The notes: generated by a model not told the origin, from the sequence alone. A stretch of DNA of 64,000 bases from Companilactobacillus huachuanensis (GCF_005404815.1 NZ_BJDF01000001.1:203291-267290), one strand, 5' to 3'; counted from the first letter of the stretch, positions 1-9,101 are shown. Numbers and translations: made by a program.

Positions 1-282
1 GAGAGTATTCAATTGCTGCGCGGAACGGCCCGAGCCAAAGAGCGAACTCGTTCCTCGGTTGAAGCCTCGCAAAACCCGCGAGTCTTCAACGCGCCCGGTG
101 GTGTAAGGACTAAAGTCCTAACGCCACTTTCGCTGCAAATGAATACTCTCAGCTCTTCCAACTAGTTTATTTTTATGGCAGAAACAAATAAAATGAAATG
201 AAAACTTCTGCTTATTTAAGTAAATTTTTTCTATGCCTGTAACAACAATGGTTATATTAGTTTTTCAAATTTTAACCTTTAG
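1..282 (+). repeat. Dispersed structured repeat, copy A (left end cut by window edge)
   Basis: This copy of the dispersed multi-arm repeat enters from the left edge. The outer stem GAGAGTATTC (1-10) pairs with GAATACTCTC near 141-150. Internal arms are present: CCGAG with CTCGG, CCTCGC with GCGAG, and AGGAC with GTCCT around loop TAAA. An AT-rich tail runs to the terminal inverted repeat TTTTAACCTTTAG ending at 282. A terminator follows directly. The upstream gene lies outside the window. Confidence 0.8.
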
Positions 283-291
283 TTAAATAGC

Positions 292-319
292 AAATAACCT
301 CGAAAGAGGTTATTTTTTT
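292..319 (+). terminator. Rho-independent terminator
   Basis: AATAACCTC pairs with GAGGTTATT around a short GAAA-type loop, and seven T follow. It sits 10 bp after the right end of repeat copy A, so it probably ends the transcript of the gene left of the window and includes the repeat in that transcript. Confidence 0.8.
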
Positions 320-363
320 GTGCCACCGAAGGCTTCGAGGAAGGAATTTTGTTGTGTGGGTCG

Positions 364-397
364 GTTCGAGCCAAAGGTTGGCTCGAACTGGTATAAT
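364..397 (+). promoter_or_regulatory. 11-bp inverted repeat beside a -10 box
   Basis: GTTCGAGCCAA (364-374) and TTGGCTCGAAC (378-388) form a perfect inverted repeat with a 3-nt centre. TATAAT follows at 392-397, 31 bp before the LysR start. The position would suit an operator that blocks RNA polymerase. The arms also resemble one arm of the dispersed repeat (TTCGAGCC...CTCGAAC), so this could be a stray repeat arm reused as an operator. Confidence 0.45.
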
Positions 398-427
398 GGT
401 GAAAAATACATATTTGAGGCGAAATTT

Positions 428-1306
428 ATGTTTCAACAGATGCAATACTTTATCGCAATCGTTAAGAATCATAGTTTTACGCAAGCGGCAGTTGAATGCA
501 ATATTTCTCAATCGGCTATTTCTCAGCAAATGAAAGAGCTAGAAAGTAATCTGGGATTAAAACTCTTGGAACGTAAGGGGCGCAGTTTTGAAGTTACTGA
601 GGCTGGACAATATTTTTATACGCACAGTCAGGATATTTTGGCTAATGTTGATCAATTAGTTGCGAATACGAAAAAAATTGTCAAAAAAGATGCTGTAAAT
701 TTAAATATTGGTTATTTGAGAAGCTTTGGTACGACTGAATTTCTCCAAACTGTTTCTAAATTTACGCAGGCATATCCGCAAGTGAAAATTCATATTACTA
801 GTGGCAATCATGAAGAGCTATACGAATTGTTGCGAACTGGCAAGATTGATTTGAATTTTTCCGATCAAAGACGTGCTTTATCAAATGAATATCAAAATGA
901 ATTTTTGACCTCAAGTAAATTTATGGTAGCGGTTAGTCGATCATTACCTGTTGGAACTGAAAAAATTGATATTGCGGATTTAGCTGATATACCTTGTATT
1001 TTAATTTCTGATAGTGATAATCCGGCAACTGATGAGTCGTATTATCGTGAAATACTAGGTGTCAGAAGTGAGATCACTTTTGCGAGAAATTACGATGAAG
1101 CACAGATGTTGGTTGCCTCTAACCAAGGTTATTTGATTATTAATGCTCGTATGAAAAATCAGTTGAATCAGGATATTGTTAAAATGATTAAATTGGTTAA
1201 GGATAATCGTGAGTTGACGCAAAATTATTACGCTTATTGGCAGGCGGGAAATTCAGGCTTTTATATTGAGAGCTTTGCCGATTTATTGAAGGAAAGCTTT
1301 GTATAA
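428..1306 (+). CDS. LysR-family transcriptional regulator
   Basis: This is a 292-residue LysR-type regulator. The N-terminal winged helix-turn-helix spans about residues 1-60 (AAVECNISQSAISQQMKELE is the recognition region). A periplasmic-binding-protein-like effector domain starts near residue 90. The start is ATG 428, because GAGG lies 8 nt upstream and the protein then begins exactly at the family's usual N-terminus (MFQQMQYFIAIV). An in-frame upstream extension to 320 runs through the terminator and promoter and is rejected. The gene stands alone, with no divergent partner inside the window, so its target is unclear. The effector is unknown. Confidence 0.9.
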   Translation: MFQQMQYFIAIVKNHSFTQAAVECNISQSAISQQMKELESNLGLKLLERKGRSFEVTEAGQYFYTHSQDILANVDQLVANTKKIVKKDAVNLNIGYLRSFGTTEFLQTVSKFTQAYPQVKIHITSGNHEELYELLRTGKIDLNFSDQRRALSNEYQNEFLTSSKFMVAVSRSLPVGTEKIDIADLADIPCILISDSDNPATDESYYREILGVRSEITFARNYDEAQMLVASNQGYLIINARMKNQLNQDIVKMIKLVKDNRELTQNYYAYWQAGNSGFYIESFADLLKESFV

Positions 1307-1402
1307 GTATCACTTATCAATCATTACTGTAATTGAAATAGCTCTGAAACGATCAGCACGGTATTATGATTCTTGTAAATTAAATCAGAAGGCGTGAAAA
1401 AG

Positions 1403-1774
1403 ATGACTGACAAAGAAGAAATTATGCAATTATATCGTGATGAAAATAAGGCTATGGTTGAAAAGAACCTTTCTAAATTGGACACTATTTTAGCATCATC
1501 AATGAAATTGACTCATATGACAGGTTATGTTCAACCAAAATTGGAGTGGATCGATCAGATTCAAAATGATGAGATGCAGTACTTGTCTTCTAAAGAAGAT
1601 GCTATCAAAAATGTTGAAATTAAAGGTGATAAGGCAAGTCTGATTGGACAAAATCAAGTCCAAGCTAAAATATGGGGCGGAGGTATCAATACCTGGCCGC
1701 TACAAATGAAGATGTATTTTACTAAACAAAACGGGCAATGGATTATTTCTAATCAAGTTGCTAGCACTTACTAA
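1403..1774 (+). CDS. SnoaL/NTF2-like (DUF4440-type) protein
   Basis: A 123-residue single-domain protein resembling the NTF2-like cone fold: an N-terminal helix with EEIMQLYRDENKAMVEKN, a middle part with LTHMTGYVQPKLEWIDQI, and a C-terminal sheet ending KQNGQWIISNQ. Many relatives are small enzymes or ligand-binding proteins, and the substrate here is not predictable. ATG 1403 is preferred because AGAAGG lies 10 nt upstream. The in-frame GTG at 1394 would be only 2 nt from that site. It probably shares a transcript with the acetyltransferase starting 20 bp downstream. Confidence 0.75.
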   Translation: MTDKEEIMQLYRDENKAMVEKNLSKLDTILASSMKLTHMTGYVQPKLEWIDQIQNDEMQYLSSKEDAIKNVEIKGDKASLIGQNQVQAKIWGGGINTWPLQMKMYFTKQNGQWIISNQVASTY

Positions 1775-1793
1775 AAATCATGGAGTTTTTAAA

Positions 1794-2294
1794 ATGGAAA
1801 TAACACATGTAATAATGGACGATTTACCTGATATTTTACGAATTGAACGCTTAGGTTTTACACCAGAAGAAGCGGGAACTGAGGAACAATATCGTGACCG
1901 CATAAACAAGTTGGCCGACACATTTTTAGTTGCCAAAATAGACAATAAAGTAGCAGGATTCGTTGTTGGGCCGGCTACCAAAGAACCATATGTTGAAGAT
2001 TGGATGTATGAACAAACGCCGACAAATCTTAAAACAGGTGGGCATCAAATTATCTTTACAATTGCAGTTGATCCGAAATATCGCGGACGTAGTATAGGAA
2101 GTAAATTGTTAGATGCAGTGGTGGAAAATGCTTGTCAGGCTAAAAGAGAGAGTATTTCTTTAACTAGTTTGGATAAAAATGTACCATTTTATGAGAAAAA
2201 TGGTTTTGAAAATAAGGGTGTGGCTGAATCAGAACATGCTGACGAAATTTGGTATAATTTGGTTAAAGAGTTGGACACGATTTGTGATGTTTAA
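1794..2294 (+). CDS. GNAT-family N-acetyltransferase
   Basis: This 166-residue GNAT acetyltransferase moves an acetyl group from acetyl-CoA to an unknown amine. The acetyl-CoA pyrophosphate loop is visible as VDPKYRGRSIGSKLL at about residue 95. The C-terminal FYEKNGFENKG element is also typical of the fold. ATG 1794 has GGAG 8 nt upstream, while the longer reading from 1758 overlaps the previous gene and lacks a site. The order and spacing fit one transcript with the SnoaL-like gene, ended by the hairpin at 2330. Confidence 0.85.
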   Translation: MEITHVIMDDLPDILRIERLGFTPEEAGTEEQYRDRINKLADTFLVAKIDNKVAGFVVGPATKEPYVEDWMYEQTPTNLKTGGHQIIFTIAVDPKYRGRSIGSKLLDAVVENACQAKRESISLTSLDKNVPFYEKNGFENKGVAESEHADEIWYNLVKELDTICDV

Positions 2295-2329
2295 TGAAAA
2301 TGTTGAGATAAAATATAATTTTTTTGCTT

Positions 2330-2382
2330 AACCTAAATAAGAGTGATAACCAAGAAACAGGGTTGTCACTCTTATTTAGGTT
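2330..2382. terminator. Long hairpin, probable terminator
   Basis: About 22 bp arms (AACCTAAATAAGAGTG against CACTCTTATTTAGGTT, one G-T change) enclose a short loop, 36 bp after the acetyltransferase stop. There is no clear T tract after it, so termination is inferred from position and stem strength. Confidence 0.55.
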
Positions 2383-2549
2383 AGTGTTCGAAAGTGGATA
2401 ATAATTTGTTCGACTCTGTTTAGGAATCTTATTGAAACGCCTATTTCACGATAATAACCAATCTCAATATATTTTACGGAAAGTCCATTTTCTTCAATTA
2501 CAATTGAAGAAAACTAAAAATCATCAATTTCATCAATTATAATTGAAGT

Positions 2550-2869
2550 TTTAAAGGTGAAAAAGTGATATAAATATTGCTGTTACAGTCCTAAATTCAA
2601 TTTATTTACCAATTTAGTTAAATGGCAAGAGATCACAGTCGGACATTCTTATTATAAAAAAACTAGTTGGAAGAGCTGAAAGTATTCATTTGCAGCGAAA
2701 GTGGCGTTATTGCTTCAGCAATTACACCACCGGGCGTGTTGAAGACTCGCGGATTTTGCGAGGCTCCAACCGAGATCCGAGACCGTCTTTTGGCTCGGAT
2801 CGTACCGCGCAGCATATGAATACTTTCAGCTCTGGAAACGGCATAATGCATCAAACTTTCAACCTTTAG
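2550..2869 (-). repeat. Dispersed structured repeat, copy B (reverse orientation)
   Basis: A 320-bp copy in reverse orientation. Its left end TTAAAGGTGAAAA corresponds to the right end of copy G, and it finishes with TTTCAACCTTTAG. The outer stem here is GAAAGTATTC with GAATACTTTC, a compensatory change relative to other copies. It is the only full-length copy of the first subfamily not pointing away from a stop codon. The remaining part of the 2383-3041 gap is AT-rich, with a small inverted repeat CTTCAATT/AATTGAAG near 2494. Confidence 0.8.
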
Positions 2870-2961
2870 AATTATAATTGAAATTCATATTGAACTAGAA
2901 ATCATTTAACTTGGGACATAAGTTTATTTTTGCTAAGCTATCTAGGTATTGATAACTTGTA

Positions 2962-3030
2962 GTAATAGTTAAATATGCCGTCTGCGGAGCCAAAAATTGT
3001 TGGCACCAGAGGCGACATATTAAATTACTA
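2962..3030. repeat. Short hairpin related to the repeat ends
   Basis: An imperfect palindrome reads GTTAAATATGCCGTCTGC and returns as GGCGACATATTAAAT. Its left half matches the start of repeat copy H (GTTAAATATCCCGTCTAC). It looks like a minimal derivative in which only the element ends remain. Confidence 0.5.
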
Positions 3031-3041
3031 TTCTTTTTATA

Positions 3042-3071
3042 TTGAAACTAATATATATTAAAGATTATAAT
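3042..3071 (+). promoter_or_regulatory. Promoter of pepN
   Basis: TTGAAA (3042-3047), an 18-bp spacer and TATAAT (3066-3071) lie 43 bp before the aminopeptidase start. Confidence 0.6.
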
Positions 3072-3113
3072 AAATTAGAAGTATATTAAAGAACGATTAA
3101 AAAAGGGGAACTT

Positions 3114-5642
3114 ATGACTGAAATAACACGCTTTTATGACAAATTTCAACCTAGTCGCTATGATGTCTTTATTGATATCAACCGTGGCACAAAACAAATT
3201 TCTGGTAAGACTGTCATTGATGGTGAAGCTACAGTACCATCTATCGCAATTAATCAAAAATATTTGAATGTTGAAACTGTCCAAGCAGATGGCAAAGATG
3301 TTCCATTTACAACTGATGATGAAAATGATGCTTTAAACATTGATTTGCCACAAGCTGGTACAACAACTTTGACAATCACTTATAATGCTAAATTGACTGA
3401 CTCCATGATGGGGATTTATCCTTCATACTACGAAGTTAATGGTGAGAAGAAACAAATTATTGGTACCCAATTTGAAACAACATTTGCTCGCCAAGCTTTC
3501 CCATGTATCGATGAACCTGAGGCCAAAGCTAAGTTTGATATGGCAATCAAGTATGATGAACAACCTGGCGAAACAATTCTGGCCAATATGCCTGAAATTA
3601 GAACGGAAAATGGGATTCACTACTTTGATACAACTGTTAAGATGTCAACTTACTTAATCGCTTTTGCCTTCGGCGATTTGCAAAGTAAAGTTGTGACAAC
3701 TAAGAGTGGGGTTGAGGTCGGCGTCTTTGCTACTAAAGCTCACAAGGCTAAAGAATTAGATTTCGCGGTTGATATTGCCAAACGTGCTATCGAATTCTAC
3801 GAAGATTTCTATCAAACTCCATATCCACTTCCACATTCATGGCAATTGGCTTTGCCTGATTTCTCTGCCGGTGCGATGGAGAACTGGGGTCTTGTAACAT
3901 ATCGTGAAGCTTACTTAATGGTTGATTCTGACAATACTTCACTTGATACCAAACAACTTGTTGCCACTGTCATTACACACGAATTAGCTCACCAATGGTT
4001 TGGTGATCTTGTAACTATGAAGTGGTGGGATGACTTATGGTTGAACGAAAGTTTTGCCAACATGATGGAATACGTTTCAGTTGATGCTATCGAACCTGAT
4101 TGGCATGTCTGGGAAATGTTCCAAACATCTGATGTCCCGGCTGCTTTGCAACGTGATGCGACAGATGGTGTTCAATCAGTCCATGTTCAAGTTAATAATC
4201 CGGCTGAAATCGACGCCTTGTTTGATTCAGCTATCGTTTATGCTAAAGGTGCCAGAATGCTTGTTATGGTCCGGGCATTGTTAGGTGACGATAATTTACG
4301 TGCCGGTTTGAAGAAATACTTTGAAGCACATAGTTACGGCAATGCCAAAGGTGATGATCTTTGGAATGCTTTAGGTGATGCCTCTGGAATTGATGTCGGT
4401 TCAATCATGCACTCATGGCTTGAACAACCAGGTTATCCAGTTGTTTCAGCAAGTGTTATTGATGGCAAGATTACATTGTCACAGCAACAATTCTTTATCG
4501 GAGAAGGTAAGGATGAAGCTCGTCTATGGCAAATTCCTTTGAACAGTAACTACGGTGCTGCTCCTAAGATTATGGCTGATAAAACTGTTGTCGTTGGTGA
4601 CTATGAAGATTTACACAAGGATGCTAATGAGCCATTCCGCTTGAATGTTGGTAATAATTCACACTTTATTGTTAAGTATGACGAAACATTGTTGAAAGAT
4701 ATTTTGGATAATATTGATTCAATCGACAATATTTCTCAATTAGGTATCCTACAAGACTTGCGTCTATTGGCTGATGCTCGTGAAATTTCATACGCTTCAA
4801 TCGTGCCATTGCTAAGTAAGTTTTCTGAAAATCCTTCAACTGTTGTTAATGCAGCGTTGTATCGTGTTGCTAACAACTTGAAGAAATTTGTTAAACCAGG
4901 TTTCACTGAAGAAAAGAATCTACAAGCGTTATTTGACAAATTGAGTGCTAAACAAGTTGCTCGTTTAGGCTGGGAACCAAAAGCCGGCGAATCAAATGAC
5001 GATCAATTGACACGTCCATATGTTTTGAACGCTGCCTTGTACGCTGAAAACAAAGGCGCTATTGCTAAGGCTCATGAAATTTTTACTGAGAATAAAGATA
5101 ATTTGATTGGCCTATCAGCTGATATTCGTCTCTTTGTTTTGAGAAATGAAGTTAAGAACTACGGTTCTGCGGAATTATTCGATAACTTATTGAACGACTA
5201 TGTTAAAACTGCTGATCCGAGTTACAAAGAGGATCTTTCAGTTGCTATCACAAGTACACCTGATGCCGCATTGATCCACAAGTTAATTACGAAATTTGAG
5301 GATGCCGATACTATTAAGCCACAAGATTTACGTTCATGGTATCGTGGTACTTTGGCCAATAAAGAAGCTCAACAAGATGCTTGGGACTGGATCAGAAATG
5401 ACTGGCCATGGTTGGAAAAGACAGTTGGTGGCGATATGGAATTCTCAACATATATCACTGTTACATCGATGATTTTCCATACTCCAGAACGTTTGGCTGA
5501 ATTTAAAAAGTTCTTTGAACCAAAAGTTAATACACCTGGATTGACTCGTGAAATTCAAATGGATATCAAGATTGTTGAAACTAACGTTAACTTGATTGAA
5601 GATGAAAAGGATGCTGTTAATAAGGCAATTTCTGAAAACTAA
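3114..5642 (+). CDS. pepN: Aminopeptidase N (M1 family)
   Basis: This 842-residue zinc metallopeptidase removes N-terminal amino acids, favouring basic and large neutral ones, from peptides in the cytoplasm. It is a general peptide-utilisation enzyme of lactic acid bacteria. The GAMEN substrate-binding motif is at about residue 253. The zinc site is HELAH (His289, Glu290, His293), with the third ligand Glu312 in NESFA at the canonical spacing. The C-terminal half is the ERAP1-like helical domain. Length is normal for lactobacillar PepN. AAGGGGA precedes ATG 3114. The gene is monocistronic. Its stop codon TAA lies inside the first bases of repeat copy C, which therefore forms its 3' untranslated region. 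Confidence 0.97.
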   Translation: MTEITRFYDKFQPSRYDVFIDINRGTKQISGKTVIDGEATVPSIAINQKYLNVETVQADGKDVPFTTDDENDALNIDLPQAGTTTLTITYNAKLTDSMMGIYPSYYEVNGEKKQIIGTQFETTFARQAFPCIDEPEAKAKFDMAIKYDEQPGETILANMPEIRTENGIHYFDTTVKMSTYLIAFAFGDLQSKVVTTKSGVEVGVFATKAHKAKELDFAVDIAKRAIEFYEDFYQTPYPLPHSWQLALPDFSAGAMENWGLVTYREAYLMVDSDNTSLDTKQLVATVITHELAHQWFGDLVTMKWWDDLWLNESFANMMEYVSVDAIEPDWHVWEMFQTSDVPAALQRDATDGVQSVHVQVNNPAEIDALFDSAIVYAKGARMLVMVRALLGDDNLRAGLKKYFEAHSYGNAKGDDLWNALGDASGIDVGSIMHSWLEQPGYPVVSASVIDGKITLSQQQFFIGEGKDEARLWQIPLNSNYGAAPKIMADKTVVVGDYEDLHKDANEPFRLNVGNNSHFIVKYDETLLKDILDNIDSIDNISQLGILQDLRLLADAREISYASIVPLLSKFSENPSTVVNAALYRVANNLKKFVKPGFTEEKNLQALFDKLSAKQVARLGWEPKAGESNDDQLTRPYVLNAALYAENKGAIAKAHEIFTENKDNLIGLSADIRLFVLRNEVKNYGSAELFDNLLNDYVKTADPSYKEDLSVAITSTPDAALIHKLITKFEDADTIKPQDLRSWYRGTLANKEAQQDAWDWIRNDWPWLEKTVGGDMEFSTYITVTSMIFHTPERLAEFKKFFEPKVNTPGLTREIQMDIKIVETNVNLIEDEKDAVNKAISEN

Positions 5643-5912
5643 AAAGTTTGTAGTTAAGCATGCCGTTTCCAGAGTTGAGAGTATTCAATTGCTGTGCGGA
5701 ACGGCCCAAGCCTGGGAAGCGGTCTCGAATCTTAGGTCGTGTAATTGCTGAAGCAATAACGCCACTTTCGCTGCAAATGAATACTCTCAGCTCTTCCAAC
5801 TAGTTTATTTTTTTAATAGCGGAACAGTGAAATAAAGACTTCTGCTTGTTTAAATAAATTAGCCTAAGCCTGTAATAATAGTTAGATTAATTTCTCACCT
5901 TTCGATCTTCAA
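5639..5912 (+). repeat. Dispersed structured repeat, copy C (one arm lost)
   Basis: The copy begins CTAAAAAGTTTG at the pepN stop codon and ends near TTTCGATCTTCAA. It keeps the outer stem GAGAGTATTC/GAATACTCTC and the arm ATTGC/GCAAT, but the middle arm (CTCGC/GCGAG in other copies) is deleted, so it is 45 bp shorter. Confidence 0.8.
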
Positions 5913-5925
5913 CTGAGAATAATTC

Positions 5926-5970
5926 AAAAAAAAGAAAATCCATCAACTAGAGATGGGTTTTCTTTTTTTT
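5926..5970 (+). terminator. Rho-independent terminator
   Basis: AAGAAAATCCATC pairs with GATGGGTTTTCTT and is followed by T8. It probably ends the pepN transcript after the repeat. The A tract on its left could also make it work in reverse. Confidence 0.8.
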
Positions 5971-6087
5971 GAATTATTTTCATGAAAATTATAAGCCAGA
6001 AGATGTATTTTAAAAATGATGTGTATATAATATATAAGGATTTATGAGGAAAATAAATTAAATATTTATGAAATTGAGGGATTACAA

Positions 6088-8319
6088 ATAAAAAAGTTAA
6101 ATATTGTGGGGTTGATTTGTGTCGCCTTTTTTATAAGTATTTTGAGTATTTCAAATAGTTCAACGGTTGTTAAAGCGGCAGATAGTACATCTGCTTTAGC
6201 GGAACAAAATGCAGGATTGTCAACAGCCCCAGATAATTTGGGATTGGATAGCACCTTATTTACTAAAGGAGATTTTAGTGGTTATACAAACGCTAACAAT
6301 ATGGCAGCACTGATGAGCGCAACTGGTTCACCATATGGTGATTTGCGGGCTATTAGAATGACATATAATACTGGTCAAGCAGCTGCCATTTGGTCGAATG
6401 TTGATGGTGGTAACTATATTGATATTACTAAGAAACAAACATTGTCAATGTGGCTTTACTTTGGCCCCAAATCACATTCGGCTGCGGGTGACTTTGGTGA
6501 TGGAATGGCTTTTGTTCTCCAAAATTCCAGTGACGGTGTTAAGGCATTCTCGCATAAAGGAACAGTATTGGGAGCAGGTGAAACCCTTGGTGTTTGGGGA
6601 CTAGATAATGATAAAACTGTTTCTGATACACAAACAATTGCAGATACAGCGATTGATAGAAGTTGGGCCTTGGAATTTGATACAAACACTAATAATTCAG
6701 GTGCCTTAGGTGGTGCCGATGGTTTCGATATGGGAATTTCTGGACAGCATATTGCGTACGGGTATCCACATGACAAAGCAACCTATAATCGAGCTGGTAG
6801 TGCACCAGTAACTGGATTTTTTGGAACCACTACTGGGGGATATTACTATACTCAGAATCACTTAGGAACAGTACCAGTGACACTTCACGATGGGCAATGG
6901 CATCACTTGACGGTGAAGTGGGATCCAATAAGTTTTCAAGCAACCTATTCTTTCAATGATAAGAATCCTGATGGATCAAAAGGAACTAACCCAATCAAAG
7001 TTACGACGGCGGCTATAGATCCTAAGGAGTTTGGAGTTGTTCCCAATAACCATTTGCGCTGGGGATTTACAGCGACAACTGGTCAGAATTATCAAGCCAA
7101 TCTAATTGCTTTCGAATCAATTCCTTCTTCTGTTGAAGGTGATGCTACAGCAACAATTACCGATAAATCACAAAATAAAGATGTGACTAGTGGTGGGACA
7201 GTTAATTCAAATGACAATTTAGCAATAAATTATAATCTGACTTATGACAGTGGCCGTGATGATTGGGAAAATATTGTAGCTGATTTGAACTTGCCTGGAA
7301 ATGTAACTTATACACCAGATGCAAGTGGTAATATTGGAACCGTTACCTATAGTGATGGATCCGTAGAACAAATTCCTGCAAACTATCTTAGTGGAACAAC
7401 GATTAGTAAGTATCCATTAAGTAAAAGCTTAAGTAGTTCAGGTGAAACATCGGCGGTTGTCTCCATATATGGGGTGGCAAATTCCGTTGATGCCGATACA
7501 ACTGTTGCTAGCACACGCTCTACAATTGACAGTGATACCTTGATTAAGGATGTTGATTCGCCCTCATTTATTATTAAGAAGAGTAAACCAATCAATTTAA
7601 GTTTGGATCAAAGTACTATATCAGTTGGTCCTAATAAAGATGCTAATATTACGGGAACTGTATCTTATACAGATGGAACGACTGTAACTAATCCGGATGT
7701 TTCAGTTTATGCCAAATTAAAGGGTACTGGAACCGATCCGGATACTGATTTAACAACGACTACTTTGAGTAGTACTGATGGTGCGGGGAAACTTAATTTC
7801 AATGTTCCCGCAGACAAATTGACTGAACAATCTAATACTTTGGAAGTTTATGTCATGGATAAAGATGGAAATCGTTCAAGTACATCAACAGTTATAATCA
7901 CGAAAACTGGTTCACTTTCATTAACAGTTAATAATAGTTATGAATTTAAGACTGTGAATCAGTTGCCAGCATCACGCCTGATTTCTCGCGAAGGGAATTG
8001 GGATATTACAGTAAATGATGGCCGTGAAGTCAGCGCGGATAATACTTGGAAATTGTCAGCCTCAACAGACGGTCTGTATAACGGAAGCACACCATTTAAT
8101 GGAGATATGGTATACCTTAGTTCCGGAGGTGTTGAAAACCAATTGACCAATAATGAAGTTAATATTGCTAATGGTGTGAAAACACAAGTTGGTGAACAAG
8201 ATACTGATGTTTCTAAGAGCTGGACTAGCACTAGTGGTATTTTCTTAAGAAGTAAAAAATTGAATCAAGCTGGGAAATACAATGGCGTAGTTGATTGGAC
8301 ATTGGCTGACACACTATAA
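6088..8319 (+). CDS. Secreted L-type lectin with C-terminal WxL cell-wall domain
   Basis: A 743-residue secreted surface protein. It has an N-terminal signal peptide (IKKLNIVGLICVAFFISI, cleavage near VVKA-AD). An L-type lectin-like domain spans about residues 50-350 (FGDGMAFVLQN, WALEFDTNTNN, DGQWHHLTVKWD). Ig-like linker segments follow, then a WxL domain at about 625-743 with WKL and the terminal VDWTLADTL. The family binds peptidoglycan non-covalently through WxL and sugars through the lectin domain, so a role in adhesion is inferred. The start is unusual. The only good ribosome site, GAGGG at 6076-6080, lies 7 nt before an ATA codon at 6088, which restores a basic signal-peptide N-terminus. 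The first standard start is GTG 6106, which lacks both. Confidence 0.8.
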   Translation: MKKLNIVGLICVAFFISILSISNSSTVVKAADSTSALAEQNAGLSTAPDNLGLDSTLFTKGDFSGYTNANNMAALMSATGSPYGDLRAIRMTYNTGQAAAIWSNVDGGNYIDITKKQTLSMWLYFGPKSHSAAGDFGDGMAFVLQNSSDGVKAFSHKGTVLGAGETLGVWGLDNDKTVSDTQTIADTAIDRSWALEFDTNTNNSGALGGADGFDMGISGQHIAYGYPHDKATYNRAGSAPVTGFFGTTTGGYYYTQNHLGTVPVTLHDGQWHHLTVKWDPISFQATYSFNDKNPDGSKGTNPIKVTTAAIDPKEFGVVPNNHLRWGFTATTGQNYQANLIAFESIPSSVEGDATATITDKSQNKDVTSGGTVNSNDNLAINYNLTYDSGRDDWENIVADLNLPGNVTYTPDASGNIGTVTYSDGSVEQIPANYLSGTTISKYPLSKSLSSSGETSAVVSIYGVANSVDADTTVASTRSTIDSDTLIKDVDSPSFIIKKSKPINLSLDQSTISVGPNKDANITGTVSYTDGTTVTNPDVSVYAKLKGTGTDPDTDLTTTTLSSTDGAGKLNFNVPADKLTEQSNTLEVYVMDKDGNRSSTSTVIITKTGSLSLTVNNSYEFKTVNQLPASRLISREGNWDITVNDGREVSADNTWKLSASTDGLYNGSTPFNGDMVYLSSGGVENQLTNNEVNIANGVKTQVGEQDTDVSKSWTSTSGIFLRSKKLNQAGKYNGVVDWTLADTL

Positions 8320-8322
8320 TTT

Positions 8323-8530
8323 GGTTAAAGTTAGCCGTCTCCAGGACTGAGAATATTCACCTGCTATGCGGACCGATCCGAGCCTGATAAGCGGTCTCGA
8401 ATCTCGGTTTGAAGACTTTCCATAGACCGGAAAGTCTTCAAACACGCCCGGTGGTGTAAGAACGGCAAAAAGCGCCGTTCTAACGCCACACCCACAGCAG
8501 GTAAATATTCTCATTCCTTCCGACTAGTTT
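8323..8530 (+). repeat. Dispersed structured repeat, copy D (second subfamily)
   Basis: The copy starts 4 bp after the lectin stop codon. The core runs from GCCGTCTCC to CTTCCGACTAG. The outer stem is GAGAATATTC with AATATTCTC. The middle arm is GAAGACTTTCC with GGAAAGTCTTC, and the third arm is AGAACGGC with GCCGTTCT. Stem sequences differ from copies A-C, yet pairing is kept. Confidence 0.8.
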
Positions 8531-8574
8531 GTCAGTTTTATGAGACAGAATAATTTCTAATGGATAAATTACAT

Positions 8575-8634
8575 AAAAATGAGTTGTATCACACATAAAG
8601 AATCAAACAATTAGGTGTGATACAACTCATTTTT
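8575..8634 (+). terminator. 20-bp perfect hairpin terminator
   Basis: A perfect 20-bp inverted repeat (8575-8594 and 8615-8634) with loop of 20 nt and a T-rich right end. It ends the lectin transcript after repeat D. Between here and 8928 I see only AT-rich sequence without an open frame or clear signal. Confidence 0.75.
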
Positions 8635-8927
8635 GCTAGTTTTAATATTTAATGATTGACATAAATGCTTTTAAAATAATCATTGAGATACTTCTATAAT
8701 CAAATTTAAGAAAGAACCCTATTAAGGCTTTGCCATTTTTATTTCGATTAATGATGTATTTGAGGGATGCTAAAATTAATTAAACAGTACTATGATTATT
8801 ATTTTGCATGTGTTGTGCTAGTTAATAATTTTTTGAAGATTAATTTAATAGATTTCTAGGAATAAAGGAAAGATTATAATTAAATGTCGCTTGAAGAGGA
8901 TAATATAGACTTTTTACTAAAAATCAA

Positions 8928-9038
8928 TTAGTCGGAAGAGCTGAGAAATATTTGTGGGCAGTGGAAGTGGTGTTAGAACTTTAGCTCTTACACCACCGGT
9001 CCGCACAGCCAGTGAATATTTCTCAGCTCTGGAGACGG
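8928..9038 (-). repeat. Dispersed structured repeat, copy E (shortened, reverse)
   Basis: A 110-bp reverse copy of the second subfamily. It keeps the outer stem GAGAAATATT/AATATTTCTC and one arm read on the minus strand as AGAGC-TAAA-GTTCT. Two internal arms are missing. It lies upstream of the metal transporter operon, so unlike most copies it is not in a 3' untranslated region. Confidence 0.75.
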
Positions 9039-9101
9039 CAAATAAAATAAACTCAACGAATCAAAAATAATAATTATTAATATAAGTACAAAATTAAATT
9101 T

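Noticed and set aside
320..427. N-terminal extension of the LysR regulator by 36 residues
   Set aside because: It would translate through the promoter and inverted repeat, has no ribosome site, and lies outside the family's normal N-terminus.
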